A DNA stretch of 64,000 nucleotides from Tolypothrix campylonemoides VB511288 (GTDB lineage Bacteria > Cyanobacteriota > Cyanobacteriia > Cyanobacteriales > Nostocaceae), in contig JXCB02000002.1 of NCBI GenBank assembly GCA_000828075.3, forward strand, positions 407,302 to 471,301. Reading direction: 5' to 3'. Shown here piece after piece: positions 7,632 to 16,050 of the stretch. The notes under the pieces were generated by a model that saw only the letters and a list, made by a program, of their open reading frames with translations, searched no databases and was not told the origin of the DNA. How positions within the stretch are numbered: the first letter of the stretch is position 1; every line of letters starts with the position of its first letter. A program made the position numbers and the translations under genes.

Positions 7632-9359
7632 CTAATTAAGAAGTTCTATTAAACTCACCTTTTGCACAGTACCGAGAACCCGATGAGGTTGAGATAAGTC
7701 AGCCGCCTGCTTGACAGAAACCCAAGCATAACCAGAAGTTGGCAGTTCAGAAACTTGCTGGACTCGCTTGCCGTGGTGAGGAGTGTAGAATTTGAGTAAC
7801 ACGTCAGTTTTGCCTCTTGTGTCCACAAAGTTGATAGGAGATGAGTGTAAAACTTGAGCAATTGCTGGCTGTTGAATAAAAGCTTTGATATCAGGGTTGT
7901 AGTCGCCTATCAAGCCACTGCTACCAGCCACAGCTAAAGATATCCAAGCAGGAACTAACCAACCCGCCAACCAGTAACGACTTGTGAGAAACTTTTTGCC
8001 AAAGTGGTAACGACCAATCCACACTAAAGGTAATATTAACCAACCTACTCCTGATGCCAATGCCAGGAGAGCGTACTTGCGAACTTCCGCATTACCCCAA
8101 ACAGAAGCCACTATTCCTGCTACTAACAGTAAAACACCTAATATGCCAAAGGTATAACTCAGATTGCGAAGAAACCAAAAAGTAGGAAATTCCCCTTGTC
8201 TGCTTGTCCTTTTTGTCTGGTTGTCTGTTTGTCCCCGTATCCCTGCACTCAGCCAATTTAACCCGAAAGCAGCAAGCAAAGCAATGAATGGATACAGGGA
8301 AAGACTGTAGTGAGATAAACGAGTGGAGAAAAGACTGAGTTCAGCAAACAAAATCACCGGATAGCCAACTAATATCAGTTGGTAGCGAGGAACCGGACGA
8401 CGAATGAGCAAAACTAAGCCTAAAAGACTCAAAAAAAACCAAGGAAAAGCTTTTACAGGTAGATTCCAGAAATAGAACTCTAACCCATTATTACCGCGTT
8501 CACCAGACCCCAACTTAACAACAAAGTTAATTAATTGCCCAAAACTCGCATCACCGTATCGTAACCAGCTTAGCCACAGCCAGACAAAGGTGGGAATTAA
8601 ACCTACGACAAACCCCAAATACAACATTGGGTTTGCAAGATGACGATGACGGCGATGCTCGTTTAGGAGATAGGGTAGCAAAGCTATCATTGGTAAAACA
8701 ATCATAAAGCTTCTGACTAAAAAGCCCAAGCCGAAACTCAAACCGGCTACAAAACACCAAGCAGAATGATATTTAGGATGTAATTCAGCTTTGAGTAAAG
8801 ACCAAATCGCTAAAAGTACTAGGAAAATCATAGGCACATCTGGTGTGCCTAAACGACAGTATTGCAGCCAGAGAATTTCTACACTCAAAATTGCAGCAGC
8901 AAGCCAAGCAATCTTTTTCCCAAGGAGAATTTTGCCGATTTCGTATAGAAGTAGTACGCTTAGGATGCCAGTAATTATACTTGGCAATCGTCCACTTGCT
9001 TCACTGATACCAAATAGCGTGTAGCTACTGGCAACTAACCAATAAGGACCAGGAGTTTTATGATGAGGAGTTGACCACGGATGTATCCAATCGCCCGTGT
9101 CTATCATAAAGCGCGATCGCCAGGCATAAAGCCCTTCATCATGTGCCATCAGGCTACTCTCGCCAGAACTGAACAGCAATAAGGGGAGTATCCAAATTAA
9201 CAAACCTACATGAGGAAAGGCACGCAAAAACCCCGTAACACCCTTCATGGGATGCAGAAATTGTAGTTTATATAACATTGAATTGTGATTAGCCAAATTC
9301 TTCCTTTGGCTCATTATATTTTTGTGTCTATTCTTAGAATACGTATGGTGGTAGATCAA
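7632..9359 (-). CDS. ArnT/GT39-like membrane glycosyltransferase
   Basis: Multi-spanning inner-membrane enzyme expected to take a sugar from a polyprenyl-phosphate donor and attach it to a lipid or protein in the periplasm. The first periplasmic loop contains the family's acidic motif (MAHDEGLYAWRSRFMIDTGDW) followed by the HHKTPGPYW stretch seen in ArnT-like proteins. About ten to twelve hydrophobic segments follow, then a soluble C-terminal part (about residues 500-575). The first methionine (at 9359) gives an unusually polar leader; later methionines (MSQRKN, MLYKLQF or MKGVTG) may be the true start. At up to 575 residues it fits the family. The lipid-sugar-forming GT2 at 2891 is a possible partner, by inference. 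Confidence 0.85.
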   Translation of the reverse strand: MIYHHTYSKNRHKNIMSQRKNLANHNSMLYKLQFLHPMKGVTGFLRAFPHVGLLIWILPLLLFSSGESSLMAHDEGLYAWRSRFMIDTGDWIHPWSTPHHKTPGPYWLVASSYTLFGISEASGRLPSIITGILSVLLLYEIGKILLGKKIAWLAAAILSVEILWLQYCRLGTPDVPMIFLVLLAIWSLLKAELHPKYHSAWCFVAGLSFGLGFLVRSFMIVLPMIALLPYLLNEHRRHRHLANPMLYLGFVVGLIPTFVWLWLSWLRYGDASFGQLINFVVKLGSGERGNNGLEFYFWNLPVKAFPWFFLSLLGLVLLIRRPVPRYQLILVGYPVILFAELSLFSTRLSHYSLSLYPFIALLAAFGLNWLSAGIRGQTDNQTKRTSRQGEFPTFWFLRNLSYTFGILGVLLLVAGIVASVWGNAEVRKYALLALASGVGWLILPLVWIGRYHFGKKFLTSRYWLAGWLVPAWISLAVAGSSGLIGDYNPDIKAFIQQPAIAQVLHSSPINFVDTRGKTDVLLKFYTPHHGKRVQQVSELPTSGYAWVSVKQAADLSQPHRVLGTVQKVSLIELLN

Positions 9360-9424
9360 TTGTTTCCGCCAAACGGTACCTAAATTGACAAAATTTTGGA
9401 AAAACTTGTTCTCAACAGACTTTT

Positions 9425-10072
9425 ATGCCGCTTAGACCAGAGGAACGTATTAAGCTAGATGATACAGACGACAAGCTGTTTTATGATTATCCCCGCTTCG
9501 TCACTCATGTGGACGAAGGTTTTATTCAACAGCTGACAGATTTATACCGCGATCGCCTCAAACCCAACACCCGCATTTTAGACATGATGAGCAGTTGGGT
9601 TTCGCATCTCCCCAAAGATATATCTTTTGCTCATGTTGAGGGACACGGACTGAACGCCGAGGAATTGGCACGAAACCCGCAATTAAATCATTACTTTGTC
9701 CAAAATCTCAACGAAAATCCTCAGCTACCCCTAAAAGACCAGGATTTTGATGCGGTTCTCAACTGCGTTTCAGTGCAGTATTTACAATATCCAGAAGCAG
9801 TATTTTCAGAAATTCACCGCATCCTCAAGCCTGGTGGTGTGGCAATTTTCAGCTTTTCTAACCGAATGTTTTTTCAGAAAGCGATTCAAGCGTGGCGAGA
9901 GGGTACAGAAGCCAGTAGAGTTGAATTGGTAAAAGGCTATTTCTCTGCTGTTCCAGGTTTCACGTCTCCAGAAGTAATTGCTCGTGTGTCAACTCTTCCC
10001 AATTTCTTACAGTGGATGGGTGTCACGGGAGGAGATCCGTTCTATGCTGTCATTGCTTACCGTAGTAATTAG
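9425..10072 (+). CDS. SAM-dependent methyltransferase-like protein
   Basis: 215 residues with a degenerate class I methyltransferase core. Where motif I is normally glycine-rich the sequence is ILDMMSSWVSHLP (about residues 51-63), a known variant in cyanobacterial and plant-type paralogs. Strand-2 to motif-II parts read VEGHGLNAEELARNP and LPLKDQDFDAVLNCVSVQYLQYPEAVFSEIHRILKPGG, which is typical of methyltransferase type-11 proteins. Because motif I lacks the GxGxG pattern, SAM binding is likely but not certain. It is divergent from the GT39-like gene. The substrate is unknown. Confidence 0.8.
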   Translation: MPLRPEERIKLDDTDDKLFYDYPRFVTHVDEGFIQQLTDLYRDRLKPNTRILDMMSSWVSHLPKDISFAHVEGHGLNAEELARNPQLNHYFVQNLNENPQLPLKDQDFDAVLNCVSVQYLQYPEAVFSEIHRILKPGGVAIFSFSNRMFFQKAIQAWREGTEASRVELVKGYFSAVPGFTSPEVIARVSTLPNFLQWMGVTGGDPFYAVIAYRSN

Positions 10073-10161
10073 TCATCGTTATCAAAAACTTCGTCTGATT
10101 ACAAGCCAAAAGCAGCATCGATAAATTTCCACCGAATGTCAAGCAAAACAAGGAGGCAAAC

Positions 10162-10692
10162 ATGAACTTCCCGCGCGCCCGTAGAATTTTTGCAGCTTTG
10201 TTGTTATGTTTATTACTATTTACAACAGCATGCGCTCCGAAAACACCCACTCGTTTTGACCAGGCGCAACAAGAAAGTAGCCAACAAAGAAGCGGTCAAG
10301 CGGTTGCTAAAGATGCAACCCAAGGTGGCGAATTTAACAAATTCTTCCCAAGTGCTCAAGCTGGCTACCAGCGCGTATTTACTCAAGAGAAAAAAGGCTT
10401 TGCTGAAGCGAAGTTGAAAAAAGACGGTAAAGACCTTGCTGTTATTTCCGTTAATGATACACAAGCAGTCAAAGGGAGCGCTAACCCAGCGGCAAAATTC
10501 GTAAACAGTTCAAAGACAATAGCGGGATATCCAGCTGTTAGCCAAGGGACGACTGGCACTGCTATTTTAGTTGGCAATCGCTATCAGGTGAAAGTGCAAT
10601 CTCGTGATCCGTCATTTACAGAGGCTGAACGGGAAGCTTGGTTACAGAAATTTAACCTTGATGGTTTGACGCGGCTAGCTAAAGCCCAATAA
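10162..10692 (+). CDS. Small lipoprotein of unknown function
   Basis: 176 residues. The N-terminus has arginines, a hydrophobic segment (AALLLCLLLF) and a lipobox ending TTAC with Cys24 as the predicted lipidated residue. The mature part is Gln/Lys-rich (FPSAQAGYQRVFTQEKKGFAEAKLKKDGKDLAVISVND) and has no recognised domain. Repeated short strands hint at a compact alpha/beta fold. A strong ribosome site (AAGGAGG) lies 7 bases before the ATG. It is followed 67 bases later by another hypothetical gene in the same direction. I do not recognise a function. Confidence 0.8.
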   Translation: MNFPRARRIFAALLLCLLLFTTACAPKTPTRFDQAQQESSQQRSGQAVAKDATQGGEFNKFFPSAQAGYQRVFTQEKKGFAEAKLKKDGKDLAVISVNDTQAVKGSANPAAKFVNSSKTIAGYPAVSQGTTGTAILVGNRYQVKVQSRDPSFTEAEREAWLQKFNLDGLTRLAKAQ

Positions 10693-10759
10693 CAAAAAAG
10701 ACAATTAGCAATTTGGCAAGTGGAATCCTGAGTAACCAGAAAACAATTAGGAGTTTATT

Positions 10760-11647
10760 GTGAGCAAACCAATTCAACAATTGGTTGATGAACTACCAAC
10801 CAACAACTTGACCGTTTCTGCATTGCGATCGCTCGATTTTGTCGCTCCTGGTGAGTGGCAAAACGTGGTAGGCTTTGTCAACACCATCAAAACTGTGACT
10901 GGTGAAACCGACGAAGACCTGATTCAGCAAATTGGGGAACGCGCGATTTATCTCTACAACGACCGTTCTCAGGGATATCAACGCGCCATGTGGCTCTATC
11001 AAACTGTTGATAGCACAGATAAAGCACTTGGTGCAGCCGCTTTAGCGAACAAAGTGGGTGAGAAAATTCCCCTTTTAGGTTTTTTAAACCGAGTCACACC
11101 CAAAGCTGAAAAAGCCCAAACCATCGACTTGTCCCTGAAATTAGTTGCTGAGTTAGTAGCCTTCTGCCAAATTAACGGTATTCCCGGAGACAGCATTGGG
11201 GATTTTGTCGCGTCTTTGGGTGAATACAGCGGTGAGTCGTTCATGCGTATGGCTGCATTAGTTTGCTTTGATGGTTTGATACCCCTAGGTCCGGACTTCA
11301 TCAGTACCGCACTCTCTAGAATTAATCAGACAAGTCCTCAGGAGTTAGAGCAAAACTCGACTTTTCAGAATATTAGCCAAGACATTCCAGGTAACAATTC
11401 CGGTAGCAAACTCAACTTTATCGGTGAAAGCTTCAACTCAGTGAGTGGTTGGATGAGTGGTCTAGTTGCCTCCAAGGGTTTAACGCCACAAAAGGTAGCC
11501 AACAACTTGCAAAACTTTATCGACTTTGCAGATGACAAGTTAGACTACCTTGCCGCGTTCCTGGATGTATCAACGAATTACTACGAACATACTGGCACGC
11601 AAACCTTAGCACGTCGCTTGATTGAGCGAGCTTCCGCTGAAATTTAA
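10760..11647 (+). CDS. Conserved cyanobacterial hypothetical protein
   Basis: 295 residues starting at GTG, chosen because AGGAG lies about 7 bases upstream. The product has no signal peptide. The protein looks mostly helical, with LIQQIGERAIYLYNDRSQGYQRAMWLYQTVDSTDKALGAAALANKVG and a C-terminal helical block (VANNLQNFIDFADDKLDYLAAFLDVS). A moderately hydrophobic middle (FMRMAALVCFDGLIPLGPDFI) is not clearly a membrane segment. I do not recognise the family. It may be co-transcribed with the lipoprotein gene upstream, and a clear terminator follows at 11933. Confidence 0.75.
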   Translation: MSKPIQQLVDELPTNNLTVSALRSLDFVAPGEWQNVVGFVNTIKTVTGETDEDLIQQIGERAIYLYNDRSQGYQRAMWLYQTVDSTDKALGAAALANKVGEKIPLLGFLNRVTPKAEKAQTIDLSLKLVAELVAFCQINGIPGDSIGDFVASLGEYSGESFMRMAALVCFDGLIPLGPDFISTALSRINQTSPQELEQNSTFQNISQDIPGNNSGSKLNFIGESFNSVSGWMSGLVASKGLTPQKVANNLQNFIDFADDKLDYLAAFLDVSTNYYEHTGTQTLARRLIERASAEI

Positions 11648-11932
11648 CTGAATCGCTTTATAAGTAATTGGTAATACTTTATATTACCAATTACCTATTA
11701 CCAAATAATTATAAAAAAATATACTTCTAAAGAGGTAATTATAGCCGTTGTCATCCTGATGAAGCATTCTGCTACAGGATGCGGTTCCTTAATTCTTCAC
11801 TATATTCCACCCAATTGAAAAACGAGCGGGTAACTATTCCAGCCTTCATACGCAAATCAACCTAATGGGTGGTTTTATAACCCAGAGAAGTTACGTATAT
11901 TAAGGCAGGTGATGTGCTTGTTCTTTTTCCGT

Positions 11933-11957
11933 AAAAGCACGGCATTGCCGTGCTTTT
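11933..11957. terminator. Bidirectional Rho-independent terminator
   Basis: AAAAGCACGGC, loop ATT, GCCGTGCTTTT: an 11-base perfect stem with A and T runs at its two sides, so it can act in both directions. It lies between two convergent genes, 2 bases from the stop of the leftward one. Confidence 0.9.
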
Positions 11958-11958
11958 C

Positions 11959-12723
11959 TTACCTCGGCAAATTGACTTCCTTTACAGTGGCAGACAGGAA
12001 AGGTTCAAAGCGTTGAAAATTTTCCAGTTTCTGGAACTGAGCCGTCTGCGAACCTGGATCAAAGGCAGTGGTTATGACATAAAGTGCTTTACCATCAAAG
12101 GCAACATAACCAAGATGCTGCTCTTGGATTCCACCGTTTTGCTGAATTCCTAAAAACCGATAGCGGATTCCTTGAAGTTTACCAACTGATAGCTGTTGTG
12201 GAGACTGTGCCGAGAAAACAATGCGATCGCCATACACACCCCGACGGTCTTTCTCCAAAATATTGTAATGCTCAGCAACCCAAAGTTTCAGTGCAGTTGC
12301 TAACTGGTTTTGGTAGTTGGGTTTTTGGTAATTCACGTTTGAACTTGATGGAATACCAGCTTTTGCCAACATCTGTTGAAAATTTGTTTGCTTCTCCAGA
12401 GGGTAAACTCCTATTTCAACCGTACCCAAAATATTTTTATTTGATGACACGCACAACAGAGGAGCATTTCCATCACAAGCAGCAACTTGCCAGCCAGCAG
12501 GGGCAGATGTTTTTCCTAAGATACTCTTCCAGATATTTCCTTGATTTGGTTGAGAGTTGCTAGATGTGGTTTGAGGCTGCTTTTGAGCAGCATTGGCTTG
12601 TTCTGGAGACGGCTGTGATTGGTTATTTGAAGACAAGTAGGGGAGAGCGTATTTTACAAATCCCAGCGGTGTGAACACCACCAGCAAAACAACACCAAGG
12701 AACACGTGATACAGTCGTAACAT
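11959..12723 (-). CDS. Membrane-anchored hypothetical protein
   Basis: 254 residues. One N-terminal hydrophobic segment (VFLGVVLLVVFTPLGFV, about 7-23) may be an uncleaved anchor. A Gln/Ser/Asn-rich linker (about 32-65) follows, then a soluble domain starting near WKSILGKTSAPAGW. The domain has paired cysteines (AACDGNAPLLCVSS) and several strands (GIRYRFLGIQQNGGIQEQHLGYVAFDGKALYVITTAFDPG). The closing part resembles the way small lipoprotein-like stress proteins end, but I cannot assign a family. It faces the gene at 10760 across a shared terminator. The product is probably exposed to the periplasm. Confidence 0.75.
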   Translation of the reverse strand: MLRLYHVFLGVVLLVVFTPLGFVKYALPYLSSNNQSQPSPEQANAAQKQPQTTSSNSQPNQGNIWKSILGKTSAPAGWQVAACDGNAPLLCVSSNKNILGTVEIGVYPLEKQTNFQQMLAKAGIPSSSNVNYQKPNYQNQLATALKLWVAEHYNILEKDRRGVYGDRIVFSAQSPQQLSVGKLQGIRYRFLGIQQNGGIQEQHLGYVAFDGKALYVITTAFDPGSQTAQFQKLENFQRFEPFLSATVKEVNLPR

Positions 12724-13017
12724 TTTTGTATATTGTGCGTGAGATAGCAGATAGTATCTAGAAAAGTTGTTGATATAGCATTCCTACCTGAGTTGTGAAC
12801 AGGACTTTTTTATGGAACCACAGAGGCGCAGAGAACGCAGAGGAAGAGGAAACAGAGAATGTTCATAAATCATTTAGGTTTGCTATATGTTGTGAAGAAA
12901 GTTTCTTCTCCAGCTTGTATGTCAAGATACTACTATACCGATACAACTTACATCCCAAGTCAAGAAGTTTCCGGAAATGTCATAGACAGATAATTAACCT
13001 CTGAGAGAAATTTAAAA
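12724..13017. other. Intergenic region with a small dispersed repeat
   Basis: No supported gene. At about 12813-12850 there is a purine-rich repeat of the form ACCACAGAGGCGCAGAG, a dispersed type whose inverse (CTCTGCGTCCTCTGCG) appears before hypC near 30942. The motif TATAGCA at 12774 and TGCTATA at 12881 may pair across about 110 bases. Confidence 0.45.
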
Positions 13018-13488
13018 CTACTTTTCAGTCTCTCTGATAATTGCAGTTATTTCTTCAAAAACCAAATCAGCAGAATGTTGGACAACAGGACTTAATTCCA
13101 GTCCAAAATCAAGATTTTCTGCTTCAATTAAATAAACCGTCACCTCTTCGGGAAAATCTTCTTTAAAAATTTTCTGACCTGCGGCTAAAGCATGATCCCA
13201 ACGAAAATTATGCAAATTATAACTTGGTTCTGGTAGGGCTTCCAGTTCTAAACCAGGAACTTTAAAAACAGCGCCTGGTTCAGAACCTGTTGAACTGGCA
13301 TCAATAATGATTAACTTTTGGGTGCCTCTTGCTTGAAACATCACTTCCATCCCTGCGGTACCACAGTCATAAACTCGCACATGAGGATGAGGATGTTGGG
13401 CGAGATATTGTTGTAGGCGTTGGGCAATTATCACACCTACAGCGTCGTCACTACGGTTGAGATTTCCGCAACCAATAATTGTAAGCAT
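13018..13488 (-). CDS. hupW: HupW, maturation protease of the uptake hydrogenase large subunit
   Basis: Nickel-dependent endopeptidase of the HyaD/HybD family that removes the C-terminal peptide of HupL after the NiFe centre is in place. It has 156 residues, normal for the family. The start GCGNLNRSDDAVG (6-18) includes the metal-ligand position (Asp15). IIIDASS holds the second acidic ligand (Asp63), and the NLHNFRWDHA region (91-100) has candidate His ligands. The sequence is of the cyanobacterial HupW type, not the HoxW type. It lies 7.7 kb from hupL, transcribed in the same direction, with unrelated genes and a TnpB element between. It is divergent from the DUF3598 gene 74 bases away, so it probably has its own promoter. 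Confidence 0.93.
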   Translation of the reverse strand: MLTIIGCGNLNRSDDAVGVIIAQRLQQYLAQHPHPHVRVYDCGTAGMEVMFQARGTQKLIIIDASSTGSEPGAVFKVPGLELEALPEPSYNLHNFRWDHALAAGQKIFKEDFPEEVTVYLIEAENLDFGLELSPVVQHSADLVFEEITAIIRETEK

Positions 13489-13562
13489 TTTAGAACTTAT
13501 GGCTAATCGTTAAAAATGGCATTTTATATTACACTACCAAAGACGCAAAAAAACTATATTTT

Positions 13563-14348
13563 ATGGATTTAAAAGAACAAAATTGGAAGAATTTCACTGC
13601 TAACCATTTGCGTGACTGGCACGGGATTTGGACAAGATATTCCCCCGAACGCGAGGTAACAGAATCGTTTCAAAGTCTCAGAAGCTTTCGGAGTAATCCA
13701 GAAGAGACCGAAATTGTTCAAACTAATCGCTACGCATACGCTGACGGCAGAAGATTGGAACAAAGGTGGGAATTTAATCAACTCTCAAATAGCTTACCTG
13801 ATGGGCTTTTTCATCCACAAAATGAATCGATGAAGGGCGTTTTCTTTGAATCAGGTCATGCTGCTTGGGTTTCAACCAAGTTGAAAACAGGCTCGTATTT
13901 TGGAGTTGAATTATTTTTTAGATACAACGAATTAAAACATAGTGTAGGCATTGTTTATGACGAACGTGGTAGTTTGTCCAGAACGGCAAATATTCGCGAA
14001 GATGCTACTGGCTTTCCTAGTCAATACTGGTCAAGTGAACTCAATCAATTACCGGAACGAAATTTAAGCGGTAATTGGCAAGGAACCGCTGTAACTATGA
14101 CTCCTGATTTAAAGATTTCTGCGCCCATAGCTACTCAGCTACACTGGGACTGGGAAGGACACGAAACTTTCTTTTTGCCTGACGGAGTTTCTATAAGTTG
14201 TCCAGGCAAAGTCAGTGTTGGGACTTCCTTCACTATGGTAGTGAATTGGCTAGTGACAGCATCCGAGATGCAACAACTGCTAGTCAAGTATGACGAGTCT
14301 GGAGATTTTTCGGCGCTGACGCTGGAACTACTGCACCTTTTGCATTAA
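13563..14348 (+). CDS. DUF3598 family protein
   Basis: A 261-residue cyanobacterial protein. The opening (NWKNFTANHLRDWHGIWTRYSPEREVTESFQSLRSFR) and the alternating strands that follow are characteristic of DUF3598, thought to adopt a calycin or lipocalin-like beta barrel. Further signatures are FFESGHAAWVSTKL, LFFRYNELKHSVGIVYDERGSL and SCPGKVSVGTSFTMVVNWLV. It has no signal peptide, so it is probably cytoplasmic. Related barrel proteins in phototrophs bind small hydrophobic ligands or bilins, but I cannot infer a ligand here. It shares a 74-base divergent promoter region with hupW. Confidence 0.85.
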   Translation: MDLKEQNWKNFTANHLRDWHGIWTRYSPEREVTESFQSLRSFRSNPEETEIVQTNRYAYADGRRLEQRWEFNQLSNSLPDGLFHPQNESMKGVFFESGHAAWVSTKLKTGSYFGVELFFRYNELKHSVGIVYDERGSLSRTANIREDATGFPSQYWSSELNQLPERNLSGNWQGTAVTMTPDLKISAPIATQLHWDWEGHETFFLPDGVSISCPGKVSVGTSFTMVVNWLVTASEMQQLLVKYDESGDFSALTLELLHLLH

Positions 14349-14484
14349 AGTTTTGATTCTACCTAACAGATGCGGCATCTTTATTGGTTTTGTGTCGTAT
14401 TTATAGCACCCTGCTGCCAAAGCTTTTTCGCGATCGCCTACGGTGCTGCGCTCTGCGCGATCGCCTACGGTTGGCACAAAGAAA

Positions 14485-15875
14485 ACAGTGAACTACCCCG
14501 CCGCATAGGCGGACGGGGCTTCTGTAATCAATGGCGAATGCCCTAGATTAGACTTTCGTCCCATCTTTGGTCTTACTTCCCCTCCTACAGCAGAGACGGC
14601 TGAACCTTCCGCCTTTAGCATTCTGATTCCTTCTGTTCTAATGTTGATGGCTGCATTTCCATCACGATCATGGTCAGTCCCGCAGTAAGGACAAGCCCAT
14701 TCTCGGACATCCAGCGGCATCTCACTCATTTGATAAAAACAATTAGAACAAAGTTTGGAACTGGGGAACCATCTATTTATTTCTACTAACTTTGCGCCTT
14801 TGCGTTGTAGCTTGTAGGCTAAGAAATTAGTGAAAGTTCCCCATCCACAATCAGATATTGCTTTCGCCAAATTGTGATTACGAACCATGCCCTTGACATG
14901 AAGATTCTCTACTATGACAGCTTGGCTATCGCTGACCAACTTATAACTAAGTTTATGTAGAAAATCTTGCCGCGAATTGCTAACCCGTTCGTATACTTTG
15001 GCAACAACTTTTCTATATTTGAACCTTGAGTTACTCCCTTTCTTTTTACGCGCTAATTTTTGTTGCTTGCGTTTAAGATTTTTCTCATGTCTTGCAAGAT
15101 GTTTAGGATTGTCGTACTTTGAGACTTTTTCGCCGTCAGTAACAACTGCGAAGTGCTTCAAACCCAAATCAACCCCGTAAATCTTGCCTTCTGAGACAAT
15201 AGGGTTTTCTCCTTTTACTTCAGTCAAGATAGATGCAAAATATTTTCCTGACGGTGTTTTACTAACCGTAACAGTTTTGATAGTACCTTCAATTGGTCGA
15301 TGTATTTTAGCTTTGACAACTCCAACATTACCGGGGAGTTTAACACTGCCTTTTACAATTTTGACGTTTTGAGGATACTGAATCGACTGCTTACCGTTTT
15401 TGGATTTTACCCTTGGAAATTTCGCTCTACCAGCAAAAAAGTTTTTGTATGCCGTGGTTAGATTCAGTGTTGTAGCTTGTAAAACCTGGCTATAGCACTC
15501 AGCTAACCATTCTGTATCTTTTTCCTTTTTGAGCTTAGGAAGCAATGCATTGAGTGCTACTTGACTAAGCCCTTTACCCGTTTCTTTGTAAGTTTCAATT
15601 GACTTGTTTAACGCATAGTTCCACCACCAACGCGAACATCCAAATGTTTGAGCTAGTAGTATCTGTTGTTGTTCAGATGGGTATAGGCGAACTTGTACAG
15701 CCTTGTGTAGCACTCAATATCACCTCCTTGTTTTTATATCTTACTACTATCTACACTTACCAATAAAGCTATTTCGGACAAAATTTGGGAATTGCTCGGA
15801 CATCTACAAGGGATGTACCCCGCAACTCCCCGGCTATCCATCCCCACCGTATAGACGGATGGGGAATTCCGCCGA
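14485..15875. mobile_element. IS200/IS605-type element carrying only tnpB
   Basis: The element consists of tnpB with structured ends. On the right-end side (low coordinates) the hairpin CCCCGCCGCATAGGCGGACGGGG-type stem-loop spans 14496-14518 and includes the last codons of tnpB. On the other side an imperfect hairpin built from ATCCCC, CGT/ACG and GATGGGG lies at about 15838-15865. There is no tnpA, so it is probably moved in trans. The exact boundaries are not proven because this family makes no target duplication. Confidence 0.65.
14493..15713 (-). CDS. tnpB: TnpB, RNA-guided nuclease of an IS200/IS605-type element
   Basis: 406 residues, full length for the family. The N-terminal helix-turn-helix-like part (LYPSEQQQILLAQTFGCSRWWWNYAL) is followed by the RuvC-like domain. 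The catalytic acids are visible: Asp182 (YGVDLGLKHF), Glu269 (VIVENLHVKGM) and Asp349/351 (TDHDRDGNAAINI). The zinc finger has Cys322, Cys325, Cys341 and Cys344. All key residues are intact, so the enzyme may be active. GTG is the start, preceded by a strong AAGGAGGTGAT ribosome site on the coding strand. The coding 3' end runs into the right-end hairpin, where the guide (omega) RNA of such proteins is normally made. No tnpA accompanies it. Confidence 0.92.
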   Translation of the reverse strand: MLHKAVQVRLYPSEQQQILLAQTFGCSRWWWNYALNKSIETYKETGKGLSQVALNALLPKLKKEKDTEWLAECYSQVLQATTLNLTTAYKNFFAGRAKFPRVKSKNGKQSIQYPQNVKIVKGSVKLPGNVGVVKAKIHRPIEGTIKTVTVSKTPSGKYFASILTEVKGENPIVSEGKIYGVDLGLKHFAVVTDGEKVSKYDNPKHLARHEKNLKRKQQKLARKKKGSNSRFKYRKVVAKVYERVSNSRQDFLHKLSYKLVSDSQAVIVENLHVKGMVRNHNLAKAISDCGWGTFTNFLAYKLQRKGAKLVEINRWFPSSKLCSNCFYQMSEMPLDVREWACPYCGTDHDRDGNAAINIRTEGIRMLKAEGSAVSAVGGEVRPKMGRKSNLGHSPLITEAPSAYAAG

Positions 15876-16050
15876 ATCAGTTAAAAAGTAAGTCAAGGTT
15901 CCTTTAACTGCTTTTATCTATGAAATGAATGCCATAACCTAGTGGCTAACTTTTCTCTAATTTTAGGCACACAGCAGTTGAAAATAAAAATCAAACCAAT
16001 AATCATGGTTTACTAGACACTGGGTAACTACTGCTGTCTGGAGAGGTGCA
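15714..16050. other. Intergenic region between tnpB and the exoprotein gene
   Basis: Holds the upstream end of the TnpB element to about 15875, including its hairpin, and then the leader of the gene at 16051. A weak ribosome-like GAGAGG lies about 11 bases before that ATG. No other gene is seen. Confidence 0.5.
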
